Below are positions 1 to 6,361 of a stretch of DNA of 29,653 bases, in pieces. The stretch lies in the NCBI GenBank assembly GCA_902496775.1, contig CABVCF010000015.1:1-29653 (forward strand), in the 5' to 3' direction. Both the position numbers and the translations under genes were made by a program. The DNA comes from an uncultured Collinsella sp. (GTDB taxonomy: Bacteria > Actinomycetota > Coriobacteriia > Coriobacteriales > Coriobacteriaceae). The notes under the pieces are model-generated. The model saw only the letters and a program-made list of their open reading frames with translations, ran no database searches and was not told where the DNA came from. Numbering within the stretch: position 1 is the stretch's first letter; each line of letters opens with the position of its first letter.

Positions 1-80
1 GACCTCCACCACAGGGACCCGTACCCGTTCTGGCTGGATTAATGGATGGAAACGGGTGTTCTATCGGGACACACATTTTG

Positions 81-100
81 TCCTATAAGCCCGTATAGGA
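81..100. promoter_or_regulatory. Dyad TCCTATA-N6-TATAGGA upstream of feoA
   Basis: A perfect 7-bp inverted repeat with a 6-bp centre lies about 130 bp before the first feoA start. The 7-6-7 layout is the same as that of the dyad at 763-782 in front of feoB, although the bases differ. It could be a repressor operator or part of the promoter. The binding protein is unknown. Confidence 0.35.
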
Positions 101-134
101 AACTTTTTCGAAAACTGAATAGAGACCCTTTCCA

Positions 135-188
135 AAAAGTTAACCACGTGCTAGTTTACTATAGCGAACATAGACGTGGTTAACTTTT
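135..188. promoter_or_regulatory. 15-bp perfect inverted repeat in the feo control region
   Basis: The arms AAAAGTTAACCACGT (135-149) and its exact complement (174-188) flank 24 bp of AT-rich DNA, 43 bp before the first feoA start. Each arm contains TGGTTAACT when read in one direction, and the same 9-mer recurs at 3338-3346 before the FeoB-associated peptide. This suggests a shared metalloregulator site (DtxR/IdeR- or Fur-like), but the match to a known box is not close. The arms could also form an RNA hairpin in the 5' leader. Confidence 0.5.
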
Positions 189-230
189 ATCACGTCGATG
201 TTGAGGACGAACTGACGTTAGGAGCAACTC

Positions 231-473
231 ATGTCTTGCGGACCGCAGATGCCGGCCATGCCGCTTTCGATGGTAAAAGCGGGCGAAACCGTGCGCGTGT
301 CTCGTGTAAAGGGCAATGAGGACATGAAACACCACCTCAAGGACCTCGGCTTTGTCGAGGGCAACGAAATCCACGTGGTGAGCTCGAGTGGCGCCAATAT
401 CATCGTCACGGTGCTGGGCGCGCGCTTTGGCATCGATTCCAAGGTGGCCATGCACATCATGACCGTCGGTTAG
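231..473 (+). CDS. feoA: FeoA-type small ferrous-iron transport accessory protein (first copy)
   Basis: This 80-aa protein is a single FeoA domain (SH3-like beta barrel), of the kind that acts on the cytoplasmic side of FeoB during Fe(II) uptake. The visible FeoA pattern is a short N-terminal lead, then a stretch with HHLKDLGFVEGNEI (about residues 36-49), where the 'LGF..G..I' core is typical, then a C-terminal barrel strand ending at MTVG. AGGAG sits about 7 bases before the ATG, which supports the start. It is the first gene of feoA-feoA-feoB. It differs from the second copy in sequence and in a Met/Pro-rich N-terminus, so the two are not a recent duplication. Tandem feoA genes are common in anaerobes. 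Confidence 0.9.
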   Translation: MSCGPQMPAMPLSMVKAGETVRVSRVKGNEDMKHHLKDLGFVEGNEIHVVSSSGANIIVTVLGARFGIDSKVAMHIMTVG

Positions 474-512
474 TCTGCAGCATTTCATAAAAACCGAAAG
501 GGGGACAAGAGG

Positions 513-734
513 ATGAAGACGTTGGGTGACGTTAAGGTGGGCGAGAGCTCCACCATCGTCAAGCTTCACGGTGAGGGTGCGCTTCGCCGCCACCTTATGG
601 ACCTGGGGCTCATCAAGGGCACTTCGTTCAAGGTCGTGAAGGTCGCACCGCTCGGTGATCCGGTCGAGATCAACGTGCGCGGCTATGAGCTTTCCATCCG
701 CAAGGAGGAGGCGGCCGTCGTCGAGGTCCAGTAA
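513..734 (+). CDS. feoA: FeoA-type small ferrous-iron transport accessory protein (second copy)
   Basis: This 73-aa protein is a compact FeoA domain. It starts with an 'M-x-L-G-D-V-K-V-G' strand, has RRHLMDLGLIKGTSF (about residues 26-40) as the family core, and ends in a charged strand with RKEEAAVVEVQ. It lies 39 bases after the first feoA and follows a purine-rich ribosome site (AAAGGGGG, with AGAGG just before the ATG). The role is probably the same as for the first copy, helping FeoB. The 123 bases between it and feoB hold a dyad at 763-782 and a GC-rich hairpin near 810-837, so feoB may have its own control. Confidence 0.9.
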   Translation: MKTLGDVKVGESSTIVKLHGEGALRRHLMDLGLIKGTSFKVVKVAPLGDPVEINVRGYELSIRKEEAAVVEVQ

Positions 735-762
735 GGGCTCGCGGCGTATATTTCTGCAGATA

Positions 763-782
763 AAGTTAGGTATTTCTAACTT
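763..782. promoter_or_regulatory. Dyad AAGTTAG-N6-CTAACTT upstream of feoB
   Basis: A perfect 7-bp inverted repeat with a 6-bp centre (GTATTT) lies 76 bp before feoB. The half-sites contain GTTAGG/CTAAC, which resembles the TTAGG...CCTAA halves of DtxR/IdeR boxes. That makes an iron- or manganese-responsive repressor site plausible, though the match is only partial. Confidence 0.4.
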
Positions 783-857
783 AATGCAGCAACTTTGAAG
801 CACATTATCCAGCCCGTGCGGAGAAAGCAGCGCGGGCACACAAGGAAGAAGGATTGA

Positions 858-3185
858 ATGGCGGATTCTCAGATCCATGTCGCGCTGGCGGGTAACCCCA
901 ACTGCGGCAAGACCACGCTTTTCAACCTGATCACCGGCGCCAACGGCTACGTTGGCAACTGGCCCGGCGTCACGGTTGAGAAAAAGGAGGCCAAGCTCCT
1001 AAGCGACAAGAACGTTACCATCACGGACCTCCCCGGCATCTACTCGCTTTCCCCCTACAGCCCCGAGGAGCAATGCTCGCGCGATTACCTCATGAGCGGC
1101 GAGCCCGATGTCGTCGTTCAGGTGGTCGATGCCACCAACCTGGAGCGCAATCTATACCTGGCGCTTCAGGTCATCGAGACCGGCCTGCCTGTGGTCGTTG
1201 CCCTCAACATGGCCGATCTGGTCGAGAAGAATGGCGACAAGATCGACACCGACAAGCTCTCCAAGAAGCTTGGTTGTCCGGTCATGATGATCTCGGCTCT
1301 TAAGAACAAGGGCATCAAGGAGCTCTTCGAGCAGGTCAAAAAGTCCGCTGCTTCTAAGGGTCAGGTGCCGGAGCACAAGTTCGATTCCTCCATCGAGGAC
1401 GTTCTGGACCACATCGAGAATAACCTGCCGGCGAGCGTTCCCGCCAACAAGCGTCGCTACTACGCGGTCAAACTGTTTGAGCGCGACGCGGACGCCTGCA
1501 AGCTCATCAACCTTACCAAGGAGAAGGCCGCTCGCGTGGAGCAGCTGGTCGCCCAGTGCGAGCAGGACTGCGATGACGACGCCGAGTCCATCATCACCGG
1601 CGAGCGTTACGGCGTGATTGCCCACATCATTGACGAGTGCCTCACCAAGGCTCCGGCAAAGATGAGCACCTCCGAGAAGATCGACCGCGTGGTTACCAAC
1701 CGTATCCTGGGCCTGCCGATCTTTGTGGTCATCATGTTCTGCGTGTACTACATCGCCGTTTCCACCCTGGGCGGAACGGTGACCGACTTCACCAACGATC
1801 AGCTCTTTGGCACCGACGGTTGGTATGTGCTCGGTCAGGGCCGCGATGCTTACGATGAGGCTGTCGAGGCCGCGGGTGACGACGCCGACTCGGTCGACCC
1901 GGCACAGTACGGCCCCTATGTCCCGGGTATCACCACCATGGTCCACGACGCACTTGTGGCGGGTGGCACCGAGGACGGTGGCCTGGTCGATTCGCTGGTC
2001 TGCGACGGTATCGTTGGCGGCCTGGGCGCCATCTTCGGCTTTGTGCCGCAGATGTTCCTGCTGTTCGTGATGCTGTCCTTCCTGGAGGACTGCGGCTACA
2101 TGGCCCGCGTCGCCTTTATCATGGACCGCGTGTTCCGCCGCTTTGGCCTGTCCGGTAAGTCGTTCATCCCCATGCTCGTGTCCTCAGGCTGCGGCGTCCC
2201 CGGCGTCATGGCCACCAAGACCATCGAGAACGAGAAGGACCGCCGCATGACGGTCATGACCACCACGTTCATCCCCTGCGGCGCCAAGCTGCCGATCATC
2301 GCCCTGCTCATGGGCTCCATCATTGGCGATTCTTCCACCACGGCCGCATGGATCAGCCCGCTTTTCTACTTCCTGGGCGTCTTTGCCGTCATCGCCTCGG
2401 GCCTCATGCTCAAGAAGACCAAGCTCTTCGCCGGCCGTCCGACCCCGTTTGTCATGGAGCTTCCTGCCTACCACTTCCCGGCGATCCGTTCCTGGGCGCT
2501 GCACGTGTGGGAGCGCTGCTGGGCCTTTATCAAGAAGGCCGGCACGGTCATCTTTGCGTCCACCGTCGTCGTTTGGTTCCTCTCCAACTTTGGTAGCTAT
2601 AACGGTTCCTTTGGCTTCCTGCCTGCGATGGACGGCATCCCCGAGGAGTTTATGGACTACTCCGTGCTTGCCATGCTGGGCAACCTGGTCGCTTGGATCT
2701 TCGCCCCGCTCGGCTTTAGCACCTGGCAGGCCACCGCGCTGACTGTCTCTGGCCTCGTCGCCAAGGAGAACGTCGTCGCCACCGCCGGCTCGCTGCTGTC
2801 CGTCGCCGACGCGGGCGAGACCGACCCGAGCCTGTGGACCGCGTTTGCCGGCATGTTCCCCACCATGGGCGCTTGCGTTGCCTTCGGCGCCTTCAACCTG
2901 CTGTGCGCTCCGTGCTTTGCCGCCATTGGCACCATCCGCAACCAGATGGATTCCGGCAAGTGGACTGCGATCGCCATCGGCTACGAGTGCGCCTTTGCCT
3001 GGGTGATCGGCCTGTTCATCAACCAGTTCTATAACCTGCTTGTTCTTGGGCAGTTTGGTATCTGGACGATTGTGGCCATCGTGCTGCTAGTTGCGATGCT
3101 CTTCCAGATCTTCCGTCCCATGCCCAAGCATGTCTGGACCGACGAGGACGAGACCAACACTGCCTCCGCCGCAGTTTCCGCGTAA
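858..3185 (+). CDS. feoB: FeoB ferrous iron transporter (G-protein-coupled membrane permease)
   Basis: This 775-aa FeoB imports Fe(II) across the cytoplasmic membrane. The N-terminal G domain shows G1 GNPNCGKT (residues 12-19), a G2 region GNWPGVTVE, G3 DLPG, G4 NMAD and G5 SALK. A helical GDI-like segment follows to about residue 270. The membrane part carries the two Gate regions, with the conserved CGYMARVAF and SSGCGVPGVMATK motifs and a second FIPCGAKLPI half. An acidic insert rich in Asp/Glu (about residues 325-350) sits in the first periplasmic loop and is larger than in many homologues. The start is supported by AGGAAGAAGG. No FeoC is seen. A Cys-rich membrane peptide 175 bases downstream probably fills an accessory role. 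A strong terminator follows. Confidence 0.97.
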   Translation: MADSQIHVALAGNPNCGKTTLFNLITGANGYVGNWPGVTVEKKEAKLLSDKNVTITDLPGIYSLSPYSPEEQCSRDYLMSGEPDVVVQVVDATNLERNLYLALQVIETGLPVVVALNMADLVEKNGDKIDTDKLSKKLGCPVMMISALKNKGIKELFEQVKKSAASKGQVPEHKFDSSIEDVLDHIENNLPASVPANKRRYYAVKLFERDADACKLINLTKEKAARVEQLVAQCEQDCDDDAESIITGERYGVIAHIIDECLTKAPAKMSTSEKIDRVVTNRILGLPIFVVIMFCVYYIAVSTLGGTVTDFTNDQLFGTDGWYVLGQGRDAYDEAVEAAGDDADSVDPAQYGPYVPGITTMVHDALVAGGTEDGGLVDSLVCDGIVGGLGAIFGFVPQMFLLFVMLSFLEDCGYMARVAFIMDRVFRRFGLSGKSFIPMLVSSGCGVPGVMATKTIENEKDRRMTVMTTTFIPCGAKLPIIALLMGSIIGDSSTTAAWISPLFYFLGVFAVIASGLMLKKTKLFAGRPTPFVMELPAYHFPAIRSWALHVWERCWAFIKKAGTVIFASTVVVWFLSNFGSYNGSFGFLPAMDGIPEEFMDYSVLAMLGNLVAWIFAPLGFSTWQATALTVSGLVAKENVVATAGSLLSVADAGETDPSLWTAFAGMFPTMGACVAFGAFNLLCAPCFAAIGTIRNQMDSGKWTAIAIGYECAFAWVIGLFINQFYNLLVLGQFGIWTIVAIVLLVAMLFQIFRPMPKHVWTDEDETNTASAAVSA

Positions 3186-3213
3186 GTCCGAATAAGGATT
3201 AGCCCCTTTCCAC

Positions 3214-3247
3214 GAGCCCGGGTGTCGCAGCGACACTCGGGCTTTTT
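3214..3247 (+). terminator. Rho-independent terminator after feoB
   Basis: A 13-bp stem with one G-T pair (AGCCCGGGTGTCG with CGACACTCGGGCT) and a CAG loop is followed directly by TTTTT, 29 bases after the feoB stop. Confidence 0.85.
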
Positions 3248-3360
3248 GGTAGGGGAGATGTGACGTTTCCGCAGATAAAACCGACCAAAATAAACCTGTC
3301 CCTTTTTGGTAGGTGGAGAATGGGGTAAAGTAAGTGATGGTTAACTAGAGGAGGCTTGCT

Positions 3361-3561
3361 ATGGCACCTATCGATATTGTTGTACTGGCCGTTATCGGTA
3401 TTGCGTTTGTCGCGGTATGCGTGCGCATCTACCGCAAGGGCACCTGCGCCGACTGCGCTCAGGGTGGCGTTTGCACGGGGCATTGCTCCAACAAAAAGAC
3501 GTGCGCTGCACTTAAGGGCGTAGACAAAATCGCCGAAGACTTGGGCCGCGGTATTCATTAG
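3361..3561 (+). CDS. FeoB-associated Cys-rich membrane peptide
   Basis: This 66-aa protein has one N-terminal membrane helix (about residues 4-22, IDIVVLAVIGIAFVAV), then a basic hinge (RIYRKG) and a Cys cluster with C-x2-C-x5-C-x3-C spacing (CADC, GGVCTGHC), with a further Cys after NKKT. That architecture, and its position after feoB, match the family of short FeoB-associated Cys-rich membrane proteins. These are thought to assist iron handling, but their exact role is not established. GAGGAGG stands 6-7 bases before the ATG. It lies beyond the feoB terminator, so it probably has its own promoter; TGGTTAACT just upstream matches the arms of the feoA inverted repeat. Confidence 0.82.
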   Translation: MAPIDIVVLAVIGIAFVAVCVRIYRKGTCADCAQGGVCTGHCSNKKTCAALKGVDKIAEDLGRGIH

Positions 3562-3594
3562 CCGACCGGCGTTTGGGTATGTTTGACTGCGGAT

Positions 3595-3635
3595 GCGGCA
3601 GTTGCTGATACGATAAGTACGTTAGCAACTGCCGC
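3595..3635. promoter_or_regulatory. 12-bp perfect inverted repeat before the flavin oxidoreductase gene
   Basis: GCGGCAGTTGCT (3595-3606) and its exact complement (3624-3635) flank 17 bp, ending 28 bases before the ATG at 3664. A possible -35 TTGACT (3583-3588) overlaps the left side. An operator over the promoter or a 5' leader hairpin are both possible. No T run follows, so a terminator is unlikely. Confidence 0.45.
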
Positions 3636-3663
3636 CGAGCGGCTTAAACGAAAGGAAGCCTGT

Positions 3664-5613
3664 ATGGAGTCATCCGCCTACCCGATGCTCTTTAGTCCGA
3701 TCAAGGTCGGTACGACCGAGGTCAAGAACCGCGTCTTTATGCCGCCGGTGTCCACGAACCTGGCCGATCATGGCTATGTGACCGACGACTTGGTCGACCA
3801 CTACCGCGCCCGCGCCAAGGGTGGTGTGGGCCTCATCATCACCGAGGTCGTGACGGTCGAGCCCACCTATACCTATCTGCCGGGCGACATGTGCTGTTAC
3901 GACGACACGTTCATCCCCGGCTGGGAAAAGCTCGCCGCCGCCGTGCATGAGTACGGCTGCAAGATTATGCCGCAGCTCTTCCACCCCGCCTACATGGCCT
4001 TCAACATTCCGGGCACGCCGCGCTTGATCGCTCCGTCCTTTGTGGGCCCGTCCTATGCCCGCGAGGCGCCGCGCCCCATCACGGTCGATGAGATTCACGA
4101 GCTCACGCATCAGTTTGGCGACGCTGCCGTGCGTATGCAGAAGGCCGGTGTCGATGGCGTCGAGGTCCACGCAGCGCACGCCCACGGCATGCTCGGTGGT
4201 TTTTTGACCCCGCTCTACAACAAGCGTACCGATGAGTACGGTGGCTCGCTCGACGCCCGCATGCGCTTCCTGCTCGAGGTCATCGCCGAGATTCGCGAGC
4301 GCTGCGGCAAGGACTTTATCATCGACGTCCGTATTTCGGGCGATGAGTACACCGATGGCGGCCTGACCCTCAACGACATGATCTACGTCTCACGTCGCCT
4401 GGAGAAGGCCGGCGTCGACATGATTCATGTGTCGGGCGGCACCACCATCAAGCGCGGCTCCGCGATTCCCGCCGCCGGTACCCAGCAGGCGTCGCACGCC
4501 GCCTGCTCGCGTGAGATTAAAAAACACGTCAACATTCCCGTCGCCACGGTCGGCCGCATCAACGAGGCCTGGATTGCCGAGGAGCTGATCGAGGACGGCG
4601 CTGCCGACATCTGCATGATGGGCCGCGCCAATCTGTGCGATGCCGAGTTCTGCAACAAGGCCGCTGCCGGCAACGCCGACGACATCCGCCCCTGCATCGG
4701 CTGCCTGCGCTGCCTGAACGGCATCATGTTCGGCAAGCGCATCTCCTGCACCGTCAACCCGGACGTGGAGCGCGACGAGGCTGGCTACGAGCCTGCCGCC
4801 GAGGCTAAGAACGTGCTCGTTGTGGGCGCTGGTCCTGCGGGTATGGAGGCTGCCTACATTGCCGCCAAGCGCGGACACAACGTGGTGCTCGTTGACAAGC
4901 AGGATGAGCCGGGTGGCGAGATGCGTATCGCGGCCGTGCCGCCGGCAAAGCAGGAACTCACCCGCGTGATCAAATATCAGTATCGCCGTCTTGCTGAGGC
5001 GGGCGTGAAGTGCGTATTTGGCACCGAGCTTACTGCCGAGGACATTCAGCGTGACTACGCGGGCTACGAGGTTGTCCTGGCTTATGGCGCCGAGCCCATC
5101 GCTCCGGCCTTCATGCAGGGCTTTAAGCAGGTTATGACGGCCGACGACCTGCTGGGCGGCAAGGCTTTCCCGGGCAAGAAGATCGTCATCGTCGGCGGCG
5201 GCACCGTCGGCTGCGAGACGGCCGATTACCTGGCCCCGTTGGTCAATGACCTCTCGCCGGCCAATCGCGATGTCACTGTCATCGAGATGACCAAGACGCT
5301 CGCCGCCAACGAGGGTGGTGCCGGTCGCGCGGTGCTTATCACGCGCATGCTCTCCAAGGGCGTTCATGTGCTGACAGAGGCCAAGGTGACCGAGATTACC
5401 GAGGACACTATCAGCTACGAAAAGGACGGCGAGGTCCACACCATCACCGGTGCCGATACGCTGGTGCTTGCCATGGGCTATCGTCCCAATACCAAGTTGG
5501 CCGACGACCTTGCCGCTGCCGGCGTTACCACCCACGTGCTGGGCGACGCCAACAAGTGCGGCAACATCCGCGATGCCATCGGCGACGGCTACAAGGTTGC
5601 CTGCGAGCTCTAG
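3664..5613 (+). CDS. NADH:flavin oxidoreductase / 2,4-dienoyl-CoA reductase family (Fe-S flavoenzyme)
   Basis: This 649-aa enzyme is built like FadH, BaiCD/BaiH and clostridial enoate reductases. An N-terminal old-yellow-enzyme FMN barrel (about 1-335) contains the family stretch HAAHAHGMLGGFLTPLYN. An Fe-S motif follows with C344, C347, C350 and C362 (C-x2-C-x2-C-x11-C). A C-terminal NAD(P)/FAD half has VVGAGPAGMEAA (about 381-392) and a second dinucleotide site IVGGGTVGCETA. It would pass hydride from NAD(P)H through FAD and the Fe-S cluster to FMN and reduce an activated C=C bond. The substrate cannot be read from sequence: dienoyl-CoA, cinnamate-type acids and bile-acid enones are all possible. 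The ATG at 3664 was chosen because AAAGGAAG precedes it; an open frame extends upstream to 3583 but has no ribosome site. It is monocistronic. Confidence 0.9.
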   Translation: MESSAYPMLFSPIKVGTTEVKNRVFMPPVSTNLADHGYVTDDLVDHYRARAKGGVGLIITEVVTVEPTYTYLPGDMCCYDDTFIPGWEKLAAAVHEYGCKIMPQLFHPAYMAFNIPGTPRLIAPSFVGPSYAREAPRPITVDEIHELTHQFGDAAVRMQKAGVDGVEVHAAHAHGMLGGFLTPLYNKRTDEYGGSLDARMRFLLEVIAEIRERCGKDFIIDVRISGDEYTDGGLTLNDMIYVSRRLEKAGVDMIHVSGGTTIKRGSAIPAAGTQQASHAACSREIKKHVNIPVATVGRINEAWIAEELIEDGAADICMMGRANLCDAEFCNKAAAGNADDIRPCIGCLRCLNGIMFGKRISCTVNPDVERDEAGYEPAAEAKNVLVVGAGPAGMEAAYIAAKRGHNVVLVDKQDEPGGEMRIAAVPPAKQELTRVIKYQYRRLAEAGVKCVFGTELTAEDIQRDYAGYEVVLAYGAEPIAPAFMQGFKQVMTADDLLGGKAFPGKKIVIVGGGTVGCETADYLAPLVNDLSPANRDVTVIEMTKTLAANEGGAGRAVLITRMLSKGVHVLTEAKVTEITEDTISYEKDGEVHTITGADTLVLAMGYRPNTKLADDLAAAGVTTHVLGDANKCGNIRDAIGDGYKVACEL

Positions 5614-5639
5614 TCAACCCCTTTGCACCAATCGATTGC

Positions 5640-5687
5640 AAAAAGCGGCGGCTGCCCTGTGTGTTGGGCAGCCGCCGCCTGCGTTTT
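5640..5687. terminator. Bidirectional terminator between convergent genes
   Basis: A perfect 13-bp GC-rich stem (5645-5657 with 5666-5678, loop of 8) is flanked by AAAAA on the left and TTTT a few bases to the right. It can end the oxidoreductase transcript on + and the FCD remnant on -; the run of five T on the minus strand makes the latter the better fit. Confidence 0.8.
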
Positions 5688-5712
5688 GCCAAAGAAAGAT
5701 TATTGTCGGGCC

Positions 5713-6091
5713 CTAAATGCCTTTTGCTTCTGCTCCCTCCGCAATCATGTTGCGGTTATACACCAGGTGCAGATACATCGCGTCGTGCGCGGCGGTGGGA
5801 TTGCGCGCGGCGATGGCGTCGGCCACATCGCGGTGCATGCGGATAGTTTCCTCGACGAGCTTTTTGCCGGTCACGTCGATAAAGAGGGGGACGGATGCCT
5901 TGAACACGCCCATCAGGCGGGGAACGACGAGGTTTCCGGAGCTCTCGGCAATGGCATTGTGGAACGCGGTGTCGGCGGCGGAGTAATCCTCACCGGCCTC
6001 GGCCAGGCGCTCGGATTCGTCGCAGAGCTCTTTGATACAGACGACCTGGTCGTTGGTTGCGTGCTCGGCCGCCATGCGTGCTATCTGCGGC
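5713..6091 (-). pseudogene. Remnant of GntR-family regulator: C-terminal FCD domain only
   Basis: The minus-strand frame ending at 5713 encodes an FCD effector-binding domain. It runs from IARMAAEHAT, through the metal-ligand helix with DTAFHNAIAESSGN and the MHRDVADAIAARNPTAAHDAM stretch, to the end. The N-terminal winged-helix DNA-binding half is absent. Upstream of about 6091 the same frame is just the antisense of a permease fragment, so the apparent 163-codon ORF from 6204 is chimeric. A deletion that also removed most of a divergent permease best explains this. The remnant cannot bind DNA as a normal GntR repressor. Whether it is still translated is unknown. The exact junction is uncertain by about 10 bases. 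Confidence 0.75.
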
Positions 6092-6253
6092 GGTGCCACG
6101 GCCCTCTCGCACGTCAACGATGCCGGTTTTTGGATGTGCTCCTCGTTCCTGGAGATTGACGAGAAGACCACCCTCAAGTCCTGGACCGTTATGGAGACGC
6201 TCATCGGCCTTTCGGGCCTCGCCTGCGCCCTGGTGATCTCGTTCTTCGCCTAG
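6089..6253 (+). pseudogene. Remnant of GntP-family gluconate/sugar-acid permease, C-terminus only
   Basis: This frame reads GGATALSHVNDAGFW, then CSSFLEIDEKTTLKSWTVMET and a last hydrophobic helix ending in SFFA and a stop at 6251-6253. The motif 'ATxLSHVNDxGFW' followed by 'KTWTVMET' is the characteristic C-terminus of GntP-family H+ symporters for gluconate and related acids, normally about 440-450 aa. Only about the last 54 codons remain and there is no proper start. It abuts the FCD remnant back to back, so regulator and permease were once divergent and lost their 5' ends and shared promoter in one event. Confidence 0.78.
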
Positions 6254-6317
6254 TTCGCGTAGCTAAGCATCTTCCGCCGAGTGCATCGCTCGGTACCCAT
6301 TTACACCTGATTCATTA

Positions 6318-6336
6318 ACCAACGATTGGTACAACC
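6318..6336. promoter_or_regulatory. Operator-like dyad before the IlvD/Edd dehydratase gene
   Basis: ACCAA-CGA-TTGGT (6318-6330) is a perfect dyad, followed at once by ACA-ACC so that TTGGT-ACA-ACC forms a second, overlapping dyad. TGGT/ACCA halves are typical of operators of FadR/UxuR-type GntR regulators. It lies 26-44 bases upstream of the start codon. Confidence 0.4.
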
Positions 6337-6361
6337 GTTCAAATCAAAAGAGGAGAGCATC

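Noticed and set aside
1..80. A tail of an upstream gene or its terminator
   Set aside because: ACCCGTT (23-29) and AACGGGT (51-57) can pair, but the loop is long and no T run follows. No coding frame is convincing.
5713..6204. An intact 163-aa regulator
   Set aside because: Upstream of about 6091 the frame is antisense to a recognisable GntP C-terminus, so the N-terminal 35-40 residues are not regulator sequence, and no DNA-binding domain is present.
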